A stretch of 33,960 nt of DNA from Microbacterium sp. SCN 70-27 (GCA_001724425.1 MEEK01000029.1:1-33960); one strand, 5' to 3'; numbered from the stretch's first letter, positions 18,617-26,338 are shown. The notes: a model not told the origin generated them from the letters alone. Program-made: numbers and translations.

Positions 18617-19803
18617 GCCTCTCTCGGCGCGGCGATCGGGAGGGACGCGGACAGGGCCGCCCCGTCGCCCGGGGCGCTTTCCACATCGAGGTCGCCGCCC
18701 AACTCCCGCAGCCGGGACCGCATCGCGCGCAGCCCATAGCCGGAGCCATCGGAACGAGCCGACGACCGGGCGTTCCATCCGGTGGCGTCAAATCCGGCGC
18801 CGTCGTCGACGATGTCCAGGCGGATGCTGTCGCCGGCATCCGCGAGGGTTACGACGACACGGGTCGCGTCGGCGTGGGCGCGGATGTTGGCCAGGGCCGA
18901 CTGTGCTGTCCGCAGCAGCGCAACCTCCGCGCCCATCGAGACAGCCGGAAGGCCGTCATCGATATGCAGGTCGGTGCGGATGCCGGTCTCGTTTTGCAGC
19001 CTGGACAGCATTCTGCGTAGCGCGTCACCCAGAGCTGACCCCTCTAACTCGGCGGGGGTCATCGCGTTCACGATGCGGCGCGCGTCGACGAGGCCGTCGC
19101 GGGCGAGTTGATCGATCTGTCCCAGCGTGATCCCAACCTGATCGGGGGATGTCGTTTGCGCGGAGCGCGCCAAGATCCCGATCGACGACAGCGCTTGCGC
19201 GACCGTGTCGTGGATGTCCCGTGAGACACGGACTCGTTCGATCCCCGCCCCGGATTCCCGTTGTGTGCGGGCGAGTTCGTCCTGCAGCTGTGCCGTCTCC
19301 TCCTGTGCGGTGACCAGCGATGCGATCAGGCGTTTCCGCTCACGGCCGTCTCGGACCAGCTCGAGGTAGCCGCGGGCGATGCCGAACGCGAAAACACCAC
19401 CCACGAGCGGGCCGATGACATTCGCATATGTGGTGGACCCGGCATGCAGCAGCGGCGCCGCGATCACCACGATAAGAATGATCACACTGAAAGGGATCGC
19501 CCATCGCAGGGTCAGGATGAACCCGGCCAGCAGCCACAGCGGGAACGCCAGCCACACGAACTCGGCTGACACGGCGACGGTACCCACCCAGATCAGCGCC
19601 AGCCCGGCGAGCCACCAGATCGCGAGGACAGGGTCCCGGGTGCGTCCGGCAAGAATCAACCCACCGAAGTACCATCCCGCGAAGATCAACGACAACGCCA
19701 GCGCCCACGGCACCGGGGTGCCGTCCGCGACGGCACGGATCGCGGCGATTACCACCAACACCACAGTGATGATCGACTGCCCGAGCCGGATCGCCCAACT
19801 CAC
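18613..19803 (-). CDS. NarL-type sensor histidine kinase
   Basis: A 396-residue membrane kinase. It has five or so hydrophobic helices (about 5-145) with almost no extracellular loop, so it probably senses within or near the membrane. A short coiled linker (150-185, RKRLIASLVTAQEETAQLQD) leads to the HisKA_3 dimerisation domain with phospho-His198 in SRDIHDTVAQALSSIG. The ATPase has N306 (N box), VDDGAGFD (G1) and GSGYGLRAMRSRL (G2). The GTG at 19803 is preferred because GAGGTGGGG lies just upstream and it clears the MMPL stop by 34 bp; ATG 19872 in the same frame would overlap that gene. Intramembrane-sensing kinases of this type often guard exporters, which matches the neighbours. Confidence 0.92.
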   Translation of the reverse strand: MSWAIRLGQSIITVVLVVIAAIRAVADGTPVPWALALSLIFAGWYFGGLILAGRTRDPVLAIWWLAGLALIWVGTVAVSAEFVWLAFPLWLLAGFILTLRWAIPFSVIILIVVIAAPLLHAGSTTYANVIGPLVGGVFAFGIARGYLELVRDGRERKRLIASLVTAQEETAQLQDELARTQRESGAGIERVRVSRDIHDTVAQALSSIGILARSAQTTSPDQVGITLGQIDQLARDGLVDARRIVNAMTPAELEGSALGDALRRMLSRLQNETGIRTDLHIDDGLPAVSMGAEVALLRTAQSALANIRAHADATRVVVTLADAGDSIRLDIVDDGAGFDATGWNARSSARSDGSGYGLRAMRSRLRELGGDLDVESAPGDGAALSASLPIAAPREA

Positions 19804-19837
19804 CCGATCCCCACCTCTGCGGTGCGTGGACGAGTCA

Positions 19838-21988
19838 TCAGGACTCGGCAACGGCGTTCTGAGGATCGGCATGCTCCGATTCTCCCGCGCCCCGCTGCAG
19901 GGCGTGAGCCGCCGGGTGGCTGGGCAACCACATCCGATCCCCGAGAAGCGAGAACAGTGCGGGGACGACGAGGGTGCGCACGACGAGCGTGTCGACGAGG
20001 ACACCGATCCCGACGATCAAACCGATCTGTCCCAGCGTGACCAGCGGCAGCAGCCCCAGAGCGGCAAACACAGCAGCAAGGACAATGCCTGCACTGGTGA
20101 TCACACCGCCCGTCGTCGCAAGGGCCGTCACCATCCCGGCACGGGTTCCCTCCGTGCGCGCCTGAGCAAGCACCCGATGCACGAGGAAGATCGTGTAATC
20201 CACGCCGAGCGCGACAAGGAACAGGAACGACAACAGCGGCACCTGAAGATCTAGGGCATCCCATCCGAACAGGACACGTCCCAACCACGCACCGGCCCCG
20301 ATCGCGGCGACCGCGCTGAACGCGTTGACGATCAACAGCACTAGGGGCGCCACCAGAGCTCGAAGCAGCACCACGAGCACCAGGAACGTGAGGACGAGAA
20401 TCAGTGGAGCGATCACCAGGAAGTCCCGCAGGTTCCCTTCGCGTGCATCCACGTCTTCGGCACCCTGGCCGCCCACCTGTGCATCCGCACCAGTCACGGC
20501 GTGTACCGCTTCCCGCAGCTCGCCGACCAGTGCCCGGCTCTCCGGCGTTCCGGGGGCAGGCTCACCCACCACCGACAGTCGCACCAGCTCACCGTCCGTG
20601 CTGGTACCCGAGGCCGTCACCCGAACAACCCCCGACACCGTCTCGGCCGCGTCGGTCACCGTCGCCGTGTCGGCTTCCCGCGCGATGACGACGAACGGCT
20701 GCGCCTGGCCGGCATCGAAATGCTCCCCCAGCACCACGAGCCCCGCGGCCGAGTCCGACGGGACACGGAACTTCTCCACCTGACTGAGACCGATCGACGT
20801 ACCGAACAGTCCCGCCGCCATCACCGCCAACAGTGCCACCCCGCCGACCAGCGGCAGCAGCGGCCGACGCACCACCCGCGCCGCTACCGTCCGCCAGACC
20901 CTACCCTGCGAACCCGTGCCTTCTCCCGCGCGGGGTACGAACGGCCAAAACACCCCGCGTCCACTCACCGCCAAAGCCGGGGGCAGCACCAGCAGCACCG
21001 CCGCGAGGGCGATCACCAACCCCAGCGCACACGCGATACCCAGCCCACGGGTACCCGGGATTACCGCCAGCACGAGCGTCAGCAACGACAGAACGACCGT
21101 CACATTGGACGCCAAGATCGCCGGTGCCGTTCCGCGCCACGCCGACGCAAGCGCACGGCGATGATCCGGCTCTACCACGAGGTTCTCCCGGTAGCGCGAG
21201 ATCAGAAGGAGCGCATAGTTCGTCCCGGCTCCGAACACCAGAACACTGACGATGCCCGTGTCAAACGACAGCCCAAGTGCCCCACCCAACGCCGTGGTCA
21301 CCTTACTCGCCGCCTGGTCAGCCACCGCCACCACTACCAGCGGGAACAGCCACAACAGTGGGGAACGATACGTGAAGATCAACAACACGGCGACGATCCC
21401 GATCGTCACCAGAAGCAGCGTGAAGTCCGCACCATCAAAAGCGGACGCCACATCCACCCCGAACGCCGGACCCCCTGTCACATGCAACGTCACACCATCG
21501 ACACGTTCGTTGGCGACGAGTTCGCGCACCTCCTCGACAAGCACGCGGTCCGCAGCCGTGCCCTCGTCCGTCACCGGTGCGGTGACCTGAACCACCGCAG
21601 CGCGGCCATCCTCACTCGGAAACGGTCCGAGCACCTGCGCACCTTCGAGCTCCCCAAGATCAGCAGCAACTTGCGCAAGCTTCTCGTTCTGCACGTTGCT
21701 CAATGAGGCATTGTCAGTGCTGGAAGCCACCACGATCAACGTGCGCTCGTCCGCACCGGGAAACTCATCCGCCAGCGCAGCAACCCGCGCGGACTCCGAA
21801 TCCGGCGGTGCGCTCTGGTTCGATGCCGTCATTGAAGCACGACCGAAACCGCCGATAAGCGCCACCAGCACAAGAACACCGGCGACAAGCCACACCCACG
21901 CACCACGGCGCGATGTCAACGAACGGGACAAAGACTCGGAGAATGAACGCACCCACCCATCCCAGCCGTACCGCCCCCCCTGTGCCAT
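19838..21988 (-). CDS. MMPL/RND family transporter
   Basis: A 716-residue 12-TM RND-superfamily protein of the MMPL type. It has one helix (about 30-50), a large outside loop (50-190), five helices with SFDTGIVSVLVFGAGTNYAL, and LLLISRYRENL. A second symmetric half follows with a loop (about 395-530) and DLQVPLLSFLFLVALGVDYT followed by IFLVHR. The GAGTNY/GVDYT repeats are the proton-relay Asp/Tyr positions of helices 4 and 10; the first half has TNY where many members have TDY, the second keeps DY. It probably exports lipids or drugs. ATG 21988 is used; an in-frame TTG at 22009 would add seven residues. First gene of the MMPL-kinase-regulator operon. Confidence 0.9.
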   Translation of the reverse strand: MAQGGRYGWDGWVRSFSESLSRSLTSRRGAWVWLVAGVLVLVALIGGFGRASMTASNQSAPPDSESARVAALADEFPGADERTLIVVASSTDNASLSNVQNEKLAQVAADLGELEGAQVLGPFPSEDGRAAVVQVTAPVTDEGTAADRVLVEEVRELVANERVDGVTLHVTGGPAFGVDVASAFDGADFTLLLVTIGIVAVLLIFTYRSPLLWLFPLVVVAVADQAASKVTTALGGALGLSFDTGIVSVLVFGAGTNYALLLISRYRENLVVEPDHRRALASAWRGTAPAILASNVTVVLSLLTLVLAVIPGTRGLGIACALGLVIALAAVLLVLPPALAVSGRGVFWPFVPRAGEGTGSQGRVWRTVAARVVRRPLLPLVGGVALLAVMAAGLFGTSIGLSQVEKFRVPSDSAAGLVVLGEHFDAGQAQPFVVIAREADTATVTDAAETVSGVVRVTASGTSTDGELVRLSVVGEPAPGTPESRALVGELREAVHAVTGADAQVGGQGAEDVDAREGNLRDFLVIAPLILVLTFLVLVVLLRALVAPLVLLIVNAFSAVAAIGAGAWLGRVLFGWDALDLQVPLLSFLFLVALGVDYTIFLVHRVLAQARTEGTRAGMVTALATTGGVITSAGIVLAAVFAALGLLPLVTLGQIGLIVGIGVLVDTLVVRTLVVPALFSLLGDRMWLPSHPAAHALQRGAGESEHADPQNAVAES

Positions 21989-22024
21989 CAGCCGTCCCGC
22001 CGATCCCAAAATCCATCAAACGGA

Positions 22025-22084
22025 TGACGTCACTGCGTAGAGAAACGAGCTGAGCGGGGGACGATCAGGAACTCGTTCGTCCCC
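22025..22084. promoter_or_regulatory. Inverted repeats upstream of the MMPL operon
   Basis: TGACGTCA (22025-22032) is a perfect 8-bp palindrome 37 nt before the MMPL start. Further upstream GGGGACGA (22057-22064) and TCGTCCCC (22077-22084) form a perfect 8-bp inverted repeat with a 12-bp spacer. No run of T follows on the minus strand, so a terminator is less likely than an operator or leader stem. No promoter hexamer is clear. Confidence 0.45.
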
Positions 22085-22177
22085 TACCGCGAGCGTTCTG
22101 CTGACACTTGTGCACTCGGAACGTGAGCCTGTGTCATTCAAAGCTCATCTGTGTCATCGCAACGCGATTCCGACAGC

Positions 22178-22266
22178 GGGTGTCGGTATCGCGGTGGGAT
22201 GACACTAGATGTCACGAATCGCAGGCGGCTTGCGCGCGGTCGGAGGAACTTTGTCGTGACACTTTC
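22178..22266 (+). repeat. 89-bp direct repeat, right copy
   Basis: Same orientation and identical length as 15478-15566. The conserved blocks are GATGACACT-x-GATGTCACG and ACTTTGTCGTGACACTTTC. Left of it CTGTGTCAT occurs twice (about 22131 and 22149), which gives the look of a multi-repeat insertion-element end. The repeat pair encloses the MMPL, kinase, regulator, DUF2871, exporter and 41-residue genes. Confidence 0.75.
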
Positions 22267-22302
22267 ACATGTCCACGCTTCAGATGAGACTCTACGAGCG
22301 CC

Positions 22303-22632
22303 TTATAAGAGTGGCGCGAGAGCGACAGCGGTTGCTATGCCCGGGGCTGGCTCTGGTGTGACCGGTGTGACCGGTGTGCGCGTCAGTTGCTGAACCGACT
22401 TCGCCCGCTGGGCGGCTCTGTCGCTGTTGAGGATGACGATGACCTCCGCGATCTCGTGTACCAGGACTACGCCGGCGAGGCCGAGGGACGCTGAACAGGG
22501 CAAGCGGGAACAGCATGATGATCGCCAGGCCAGACCGATATTGGCGGTCATGCGCCGACCGCGGCGGGCGCGGGCGAGAGTGGCAGAGACGAGACGCAGG
22601 TCGTGGTCCATGAAGGCGGCGTCGGCGGACTC
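22303..22632 (-). pseudogene. Relic of a heavy-metal P-type ATPase C-terminus
   Basis: The minus strand reads ESADAAF-MDHDLRLV, ARARRGRR, then, in a shifted frame, IIMLFPLALFS, and back in the first frame LGLAGVVLVHEIAEVIVILN and RAAQ. The same blocks occur in order at the C-terminus of the intact ATPase at 23599-25503 (ESADVAF, HDLRLL, HARRGRH, LLPLALFGV, LGLAAVVLVHEIAEVVVILN, RAAQ). Homology spans about 22408-22632; the frame runs on to a stop at 22303 through an unrelated tail with GGTGTGACC repeats. Two compensating frameshifts and loss of all upstream domains make it non-functional. Everything left of ESAD is lost abruptly. Confidence 0.9.
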
Positions 22633-22745
22633 AAGTCGCTGCCGCGATCGCCTGGTTCAAGGCGATCGGCGCGAACAGCAGCGTCTATGCGTCGCCGTCA
22701 TTGAACGAACCAACGCGCCCCTCCGATCCTCTGGCGTTGAGGCCG

Positions 22746-23048
22746 TCAGGCCACAGGCAGCGCCCCTACGATTTGTGACGTTGTCGGTGCTCCGGCGTAG
22801 CCGTTCCCTGTCGCGTAGATCCGGCACGCCAGTGAGCGAACCGGCGTCGTCGGGAACAGGTCGACGCCGTCGACACGGATCGTGGGCGACCCTCCGAACT
22901 GGGAGTTCGCCGCTTCGGCCTCGGTCCGGATCGTCACCAACTCAACGGGCACGTCGGTGAGTCCGAGTGCGTCCAGCGCGGCGCGCGCGTGCGCTTCTGC
23001 GATCGCCGTGTTCGGGCAGTCAACGATGTGCAGCAGCTCTACCTTCAT
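22746..23048 (-). CDS. Small thioredoxin-fold protein of the cadmium operon
   Basis: A 100-residue protein starting MKVELLHIVDCPNTAIAEAH, with strand-Cys-helix order and Cys11 in CPNT where thioredoxins have CxxC, so only one active-site Cys remains. SQFGGSPTIRVDGVDLF follows, carrying the cis-Pro loop. A second Cys is at 75. Proteins like this occur next to mercury and cadmium genes and may be metal chaperones or reductases; that role is inferred. ATG 23048 overlaps the lspA stop (ATGA). Last gene of the cmtR operon. The next DNA downstream is the ATPase relic. Confidence 0.75.
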   Translation of the reverse strand: MKVELLHIVDCPNTAIAEAHARAALDALGLTDVPVELVTIRTEAEAANSQFGGSPTIRVDGVDLFPTTPVRSLACRIYATGNGYAGAPTTSQIVGALPVA

Positions 23049-23602
23049 GAAGCGCTGTCCGTTCGTTCGCTGTCCGCTGTCGTGCGAGGGGTAGATCTGA
23101 GGAGGTTCAAGCACACGAGTCCGACCCCGATCACGACGAAGACGTCGGCGACGTTCCCGACGAACAGGTTCCCGTACGCGAGGAAGTCGGTCACGTGCCC
23201 CTGCCCGAACGAGGGCGGATTCACGAGCCGGTCGATGAGGTTGCCGACCGCACCGCCCAGAATCAGGCCCAGTGCGACGCCCCACCGCGCCCCGCGCATC
23301 CGCAGGGCGAACACGACAACCGCCACGGCGGCGAGGACGCCGACGAGGGTGATGATCCAGGTGGCCCCGGAGCCGAGCGAGAACGCCGCTCCGGGGTTGT
23401 AGACGAGGGACAGACCGAACAGATCGCCGAGAAGCGGGACCCGTTCGCCCGGTGTCAGCTGCGCTACCGCGAGGGCCTTCGAGCCCTGGTCAAGGCCCAG
23501 AGCGAGCACCGCCACGCCGAGCGCGACGCCGAGCGCTCTCCTCGCCTGCGGCCGCGTGAACGACCCGCTTGTCTCCTCGACGGAGACCTCCTGCGTGCTC
23601 AC
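23045..23602 (-). CDS. lspA: Lipoprotein signal peptidase in a metal-resistance operon
   Basis: A 185-residue membrane aspartyl peptidase that cleaves prolipoprotein signal peptides. It has four hydrophobic helices and the family blocks LDQGSKALA (37-45), YNPGAAFSL (68-76), GGAVGNLIDRL (catalytic Asp124) and NVADVFVVIG (catalytic Asp153). Both catalytic residues are present, so it should be active. GTG 23602 overlaps the ATPase stop (GTGA) and its own stop overlaps the next ATG. LspA-like genes are known inside lead/cadmium operons (for example PbrC with PbrA in Cupriavidus), so this is probably an accessory copy and not the housekeeping gene, which usually sits near ileS. Confidence 0.93.
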   Translation of the reverse strand: MSTQEVSVEETSGSFTRPQARRALGVALGVAVLALGLDQGSKALAVAQLTPGERVPLLGDLFGLSLVYNPGAAFSLGSGATWIITLVGVLAAVAVVVFALRMRGARWGVALGLILGGAVGNLIDRLVNPPSFGQGHVTDFLAYGNLFVGNVADVFVVIGVGLVCLNLLRSTPRTTADSERTDSAS

Positions 23603-25503
23603 GCGCTGGTCTTCCGCGTCTGGGCGGCGCGCAGGCCGTTGAGGATGACGACGACCTCGGCGATCTCGTGCACGAGCACCACGGCGGCAAGGCCGAGGAC
23701 GCCGAACAGTGCGAGCGGCAGCAGGGCGGTGATAATCAACAGCGACAGGATGATGTTCTGGTTGATGATGTGCCGTCCGCGGCGGGCGTGGTCAAACGCG
23801 CGCGGGAGCAGTCGCAGGTCGTGGCCGGTGAATGCGACGTCGGCGGACTCGATCGCGGCGTCCGAGCCGGTCGCGCCCATCGCGATCCCGATGTCAGCCG
23901 CCGCGAGGGCGGGGGCGTCGTTGATGCCATCGCCGATCATCGCGACCGACCCGTTCTTGCCGAGTTCGCCGATCGCTGCTGCCTTGTCCTCAGGACGCAG
24001 CTCGGCGCGCACGTCCTCGATCCCAGCTTGGGCAGCGAGTGCGCGGGCGGTGCGGGCGTTGTCGCCGGTGAGCATGGTGATTCCGATGCCCTGTGCGGCG
24101 AGGGTGCGAACCACCTCTGGGACCTCGGGTCGCAGCTCGTCGCGTACGCCGATCGCGGCGACCGGCGTGCTATCGCGGTGCACGATGACGACCGTCATGC
24201 CCTGCTTCTCCAGCCCCGCGACCCGGTCGCCGAGGGTCCCGGCATCGAGCCAACGCGGGCTACCCACGGTGATCCGCGCGCCGTCGAGGGTGCCTTCGAT
24301 GCCGTGTCCGGCCTGCTCGGTCACACCCTCGGCCGCGGGGGCACCCGGTGCGGCGGAGGTGATCGCGGCGGCGAGGGGGTGGGTGCTGTGCTGCTCGAGC
24401 GCGGCCGCCCAGGCCAGCGCCTGCTGTTCGGTCACGCCATCGGCGGTGATGACGGCGGTGACGGCGGGTTGGTTGCGGGTGAGGGTGCCGGTCTTGTCGA
24501 CGGCGACGTGACGGATCACGCCGAACCGTTCGAACACGGCACCGGACTTGATGATCACGCCGAACTTGCTCGCCGAACCGATCGCCGCCACGACGGTCAG
24601 CGGTACCGAGATCGCCAGCGCACATGGCGACGCCGCCACCAGCACCACAAGAGCGCGGGTGATCCACAACTCCGGGTCACCGAACAGCGACCCGATCACG
24701 GCGACGAGGACGGCGAGGATCAGCACGCCGGGGACGAGCGGGCGGGCGATCCGGTCCGCAAGGCGGGCGCGGTCGCCTTTCTCTGCCTGCGCTTGCTCAA
24801 CGAGCTCGACGATCGTGGTCAGCGAGTTGTCCGTGCCCGCCGCGGTCGTCTCGACCTCCAACGCACCAGCCGTGTTGATAGCACCCGCCGACACCGCATC
24901 GCCTGGCTCGACCTCGACCGGGATCGACTCCCCGGTAATCGCGGACGTATCCAGGCTTGAGCGTCCCGTCCGGACGATGCCGTCGGTTGCGATCCTCTCA
25001 CCCGGACGCACCAGCATGAGCTGGCCGACGGCGAGGTCTTTCGCCGCGACCTCGACCGTGGTCCCGCCCTGGTGGATGGTCGCGGTCTCCGGGACGAGCT
25101 TCAGCAGCGCCCGCAGCCCACCGCGGGCGCGGTCCATCGCCTTGTCCTCCAGCGCCTCAGCAATCGAGTACAGGAACGCCAGCGCGGCAGCCTCCTCGAC
25201 GTAGCCGAGGATCACCGCGCCGATCGCGCTGATCGTCATCAGCAGGCTGATACTCAGCTTGCCCTTGAACAGCTTCCGGATCGCGCCCGGGGTGAACGTT
25301 GACGCGCCCAGCAGCAGGCCGATCCAGAACAGCACCAGCGCTGGGATCTCCACCCCTGTCCACTCAAGGATCAGACCGGTGAGGAACGCGACGCCGGAGA
25401 AGACCGGGACCATAATCCCGCGGTCGGTCCACCAGGGGCCGTCGTGGTCATCATCATCGTCCAGCTCGACGCCCTCCACTTGGGATTTCGTCACTTCACT
25501 CAT
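23599..25503 (-). CDS. Cd/Pb-type heavy-metal P-type ATPase
   Basis: A 634-residue metal exporter. The N-terminus has no Cys-based metal domain but an acidic ELDDDDDHDGP run (about 13-23). TGES (190-193), SPC (292-294) in the sixth helix, DKTGT (Asp336), MLTGDN, GDGINDAP and a last-helix HEIAEVVVILN (from 612) are present. SPC instead of CPC separates it from classical CadA/ZntA; its place behind cmtR suggests Cd(II)/Pb(II) export, by analogy with the CmtR-regulated ATPase of mycobacteria. ATG 25503 overlaps the cmtR stop (ATGA), and the stop overlaps lspA. The C-terminus is duplicated as the relic at 22303-22632. Confidence 0.92.
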   Translation of the reverse strand: MSEVTKSQVEGVELDDDDDHDGPWWTDRGIMVPVFSGVAFLTGLILEWTGVEIPALVLFWIGLLLGASTFTPGAIRKLFKGKLSISLLMTISAIGAVILGYVEEAAALAFLYSIAEALEDKAMDRARGGLRALLKLVPETATIHQGGTTVEVAAKDLAVGQLMLVRPGERIATDGIVRTGRSSLDTSAITGESIPVEVEPGDAVSAGAINTAGALEVETTAAGTDNSLTTIVELVEQAQAEKGDRARLADRIARPLVPGVLILAVLVAVIGSLFGDPELWITRALVVLVAASPCALAISVPLTVVAAIGSASKFGVIIKSGAVFERFGVIRHVAVDKTGTLTRNQPAVTAVITADGVTEQQALAWAAALEQHSTHPLAAAITSAAPGAPAAEGVTEQAGHGIEGTLDGARITVGSPRWLDAGTLGDRVAGLEKQGMTVVIVHRDSTPVAAIGVRDELRPEVPEVVRTLAAQGIGITMLTGDNARTARALAAQAGIEDVRAELRPEDKAAAIGELGKNGSVAMIGDGINDAPALAAADIGIAMGATGSDAAIESADVAFTGHDLRLLPRAFDHARRGRHIINQNIILSLLIITALLPLALFGVLGLAAVVLVHEIAEVVVILNGLRAAQTRKTSA

Positions 25504-25859
25504 GCGTCGGCCCCGATTCCGCAGCACCCCGGTACCGTGCAGGACGCGTCCACACACGGCGCGTTCTCGTCCACCGCCAGCGTCACATCGACGAGCGCGG
25601 TGAGCGCCGCCGCGAGGTGCGGGTCAGCGATCTCATAGCGCGTCTGCCGGCCCTCGGGCTCGGCGACCACGATGCCGCAGTCGCGCAGGCAGGTCAGGTG
25701 GTTCGAGACGTTCGAGCGGGTCAGCTCCAGCTCGCGCGACAGCACGGCCGGATAGCTCGGGCCACCGAGCAAGGTCATCAGGATCCGGGAGCGCGTCGGG
25801 TCCGCCATCGCCCGGCCGAGCCGGTTCATGACATCTAGACGCGAAGTAAAAGTCAGCAC
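25500..25859 (-). CDS. cmtR: CmtR-like Cd(II)/Pb(II) sensor, ArsR family
   Basis: A 119-residue winged-helix repressor. When translated from GTG 25859 it has Cys57 and Cys61 in NHLTCLRDC and Cys102 in APC, exactly the numbering of the metal ligands of M. tuberculosis CmtR. The recognition helix is LTRSNVSNHL and GRQTRYEIAD is the wing. It has extra C-terminal cysteines (CTVPGCCG) that the mycobacterial protein lacks. A perfect TATAAT lies 6 nt before the GTG, so the message is probably leaderless; the ATG at 25874 overlaps that -10 and is rejected. It should repress the four-gene operon and release on Cd or Pb. Confidence 0.93.
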   Translation of the reverse strand: MLTFTSRLDVMNRLGRAMADPTRSRILMTLLGGPSYPAVLSRELELTRSNVSNHLTCLRDCGIVVAEPEGRQTRYEIADPHLAAALTALVDVTLAVDENAPCVDASCTVPGCCGIGADA

Positions 25860-25874
25860 ACGCTGATTATACAT
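25853..25874 (-). promoter_or_regulatory. cmtR promoter and overlapping operator
   Basis: On the minus strand TATAAT (25871-25866) is a consensus -10, placing transcription start at or near the GTG at 25859. TCAGC-GTGT-GCTGA (25866-25853) is a perfect 5-bp-arm palindrome covering the end of the -10 and the first codon, so a bound repressor would block polymerase. A related GGCTGACTGATC lies at 25879-25890 (plus). No good -35 is visible. Confidence 0.7.
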
Positions 25875-25927
25875 TGAAGGCTGACTGATCTTCTTGACGC
25901 CCGTCGTGTCTTCTGCGGCGGATGAAT

Positions 25928-26269
25928 TCACCCTCCGCGCGGCAGGTGCTCGAGATGTCCGATGGCCTCGTCGAGGAGCTCGGTGACATGGTCGTCGAAG
26001 AGCGAATAGTGGATGTGCCGACCGGCGCGACTCCCGGTGACAAGGCTGAGGTGCCGTAGCAGCCGAAGATGGTTCGACACGGTCGTCTGACCGATCTGTA
26101 ACTGTTCACTGAGTTCGGTCACCGTGCTCGGTCGCGCGCTCAGCATGCTGAGAATGCGCAGCCGCGCGGGGGAGGCCAGCGCCTGCATGATCTCGGCGAG
26201 CCGCTCGGCGTCCGCTACGGACAGGGGGCTCGCATCCCGACGCGTCTCAGCAGTGACCATGCTCACCAT
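25928..26269 (-). CDS. nmtR: NmtR-like Ni/Co-sensing ArsR repressor
   Basis: A 113-residue SmtB/ArsR repressor. The DNA-binding helix is QIGQTTVSNHLRLL. The last helix has YSLFDDHVTELLDEAIGHLE then H, giving Asp92, His94, His105 and His108. This is the D-x-H-x10-H-x2-H alpha-5 site of M. tuberculosis NmtR (91, 93, 104, 107). It lacks NmtR's N-terminal MGH and the later C-terminal histidines, so a six-coordinate Ni/Co site may not form and Zn remains possible. ATG 26269 has GAGGGG 4 nt upstream. It is divergent from the P1B-4 ATPase, the expected target. Confidence 0.86.
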   Translation of the reverse strand: MVSMVTAETRRDASPLSVADAERLAEIMQALASPARLRILSMLSARPSTVTELSEQLQIGQTTVSNHLRLLRHLSLVTGSRAGRHIHYSLFDDHVTELLDEAIGHLEHLPRGG

Positions 26270-26338
26270 TGTGCCCCTCGATCACGATAATCATTCACAA
26301 CAACAACATATCATGAACTTGTGATGTATTCTGGGGCG
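26270..26338. promoter_or_regulatory. Divergent nmtR / P1B-4 ATPase control region
   Basis: An A/T-rich 69-bp gap, unlike its surroundings. On the plus strand TATCAT (26309-26314) and TATTCT (26327-26332) are possible -10 elements; they would start transcription near the GTG at 26321 or the ATG at 26339 respectively, both giving leaderless messages. An imperfect inverted repeat, AACATATCA (26305-26313) with TGATGTATT (26322-26330), 7 of 9 matching, covers them and fits an ArsR-family operator. Confidence 0.55.

Noticed and set aside
19804..19872. Longer start (ATG 19872) for the histidine kinase
   Set aside because: It would overlap the MMPL gene by 35 bp and adds a hydrophilic Pro/Ser stretch without Shine-Dalgarno; GTG 19803 has a good one.
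22355..22380. Short tandem repeat of GGTGTGACC
   Set aside because: Fewer than three units and located in the run-on tail of the pseudogene; probably slippage, not an operator array.
22633..22745. Plus-strand frame reading AAIAWFKAIGANSSVYASPS, like a fragment of a recombinase
   Set aside because: Only about 40 residues, no start, no motif I can name; it may be debris of a mobile element but is not supported as a gene.
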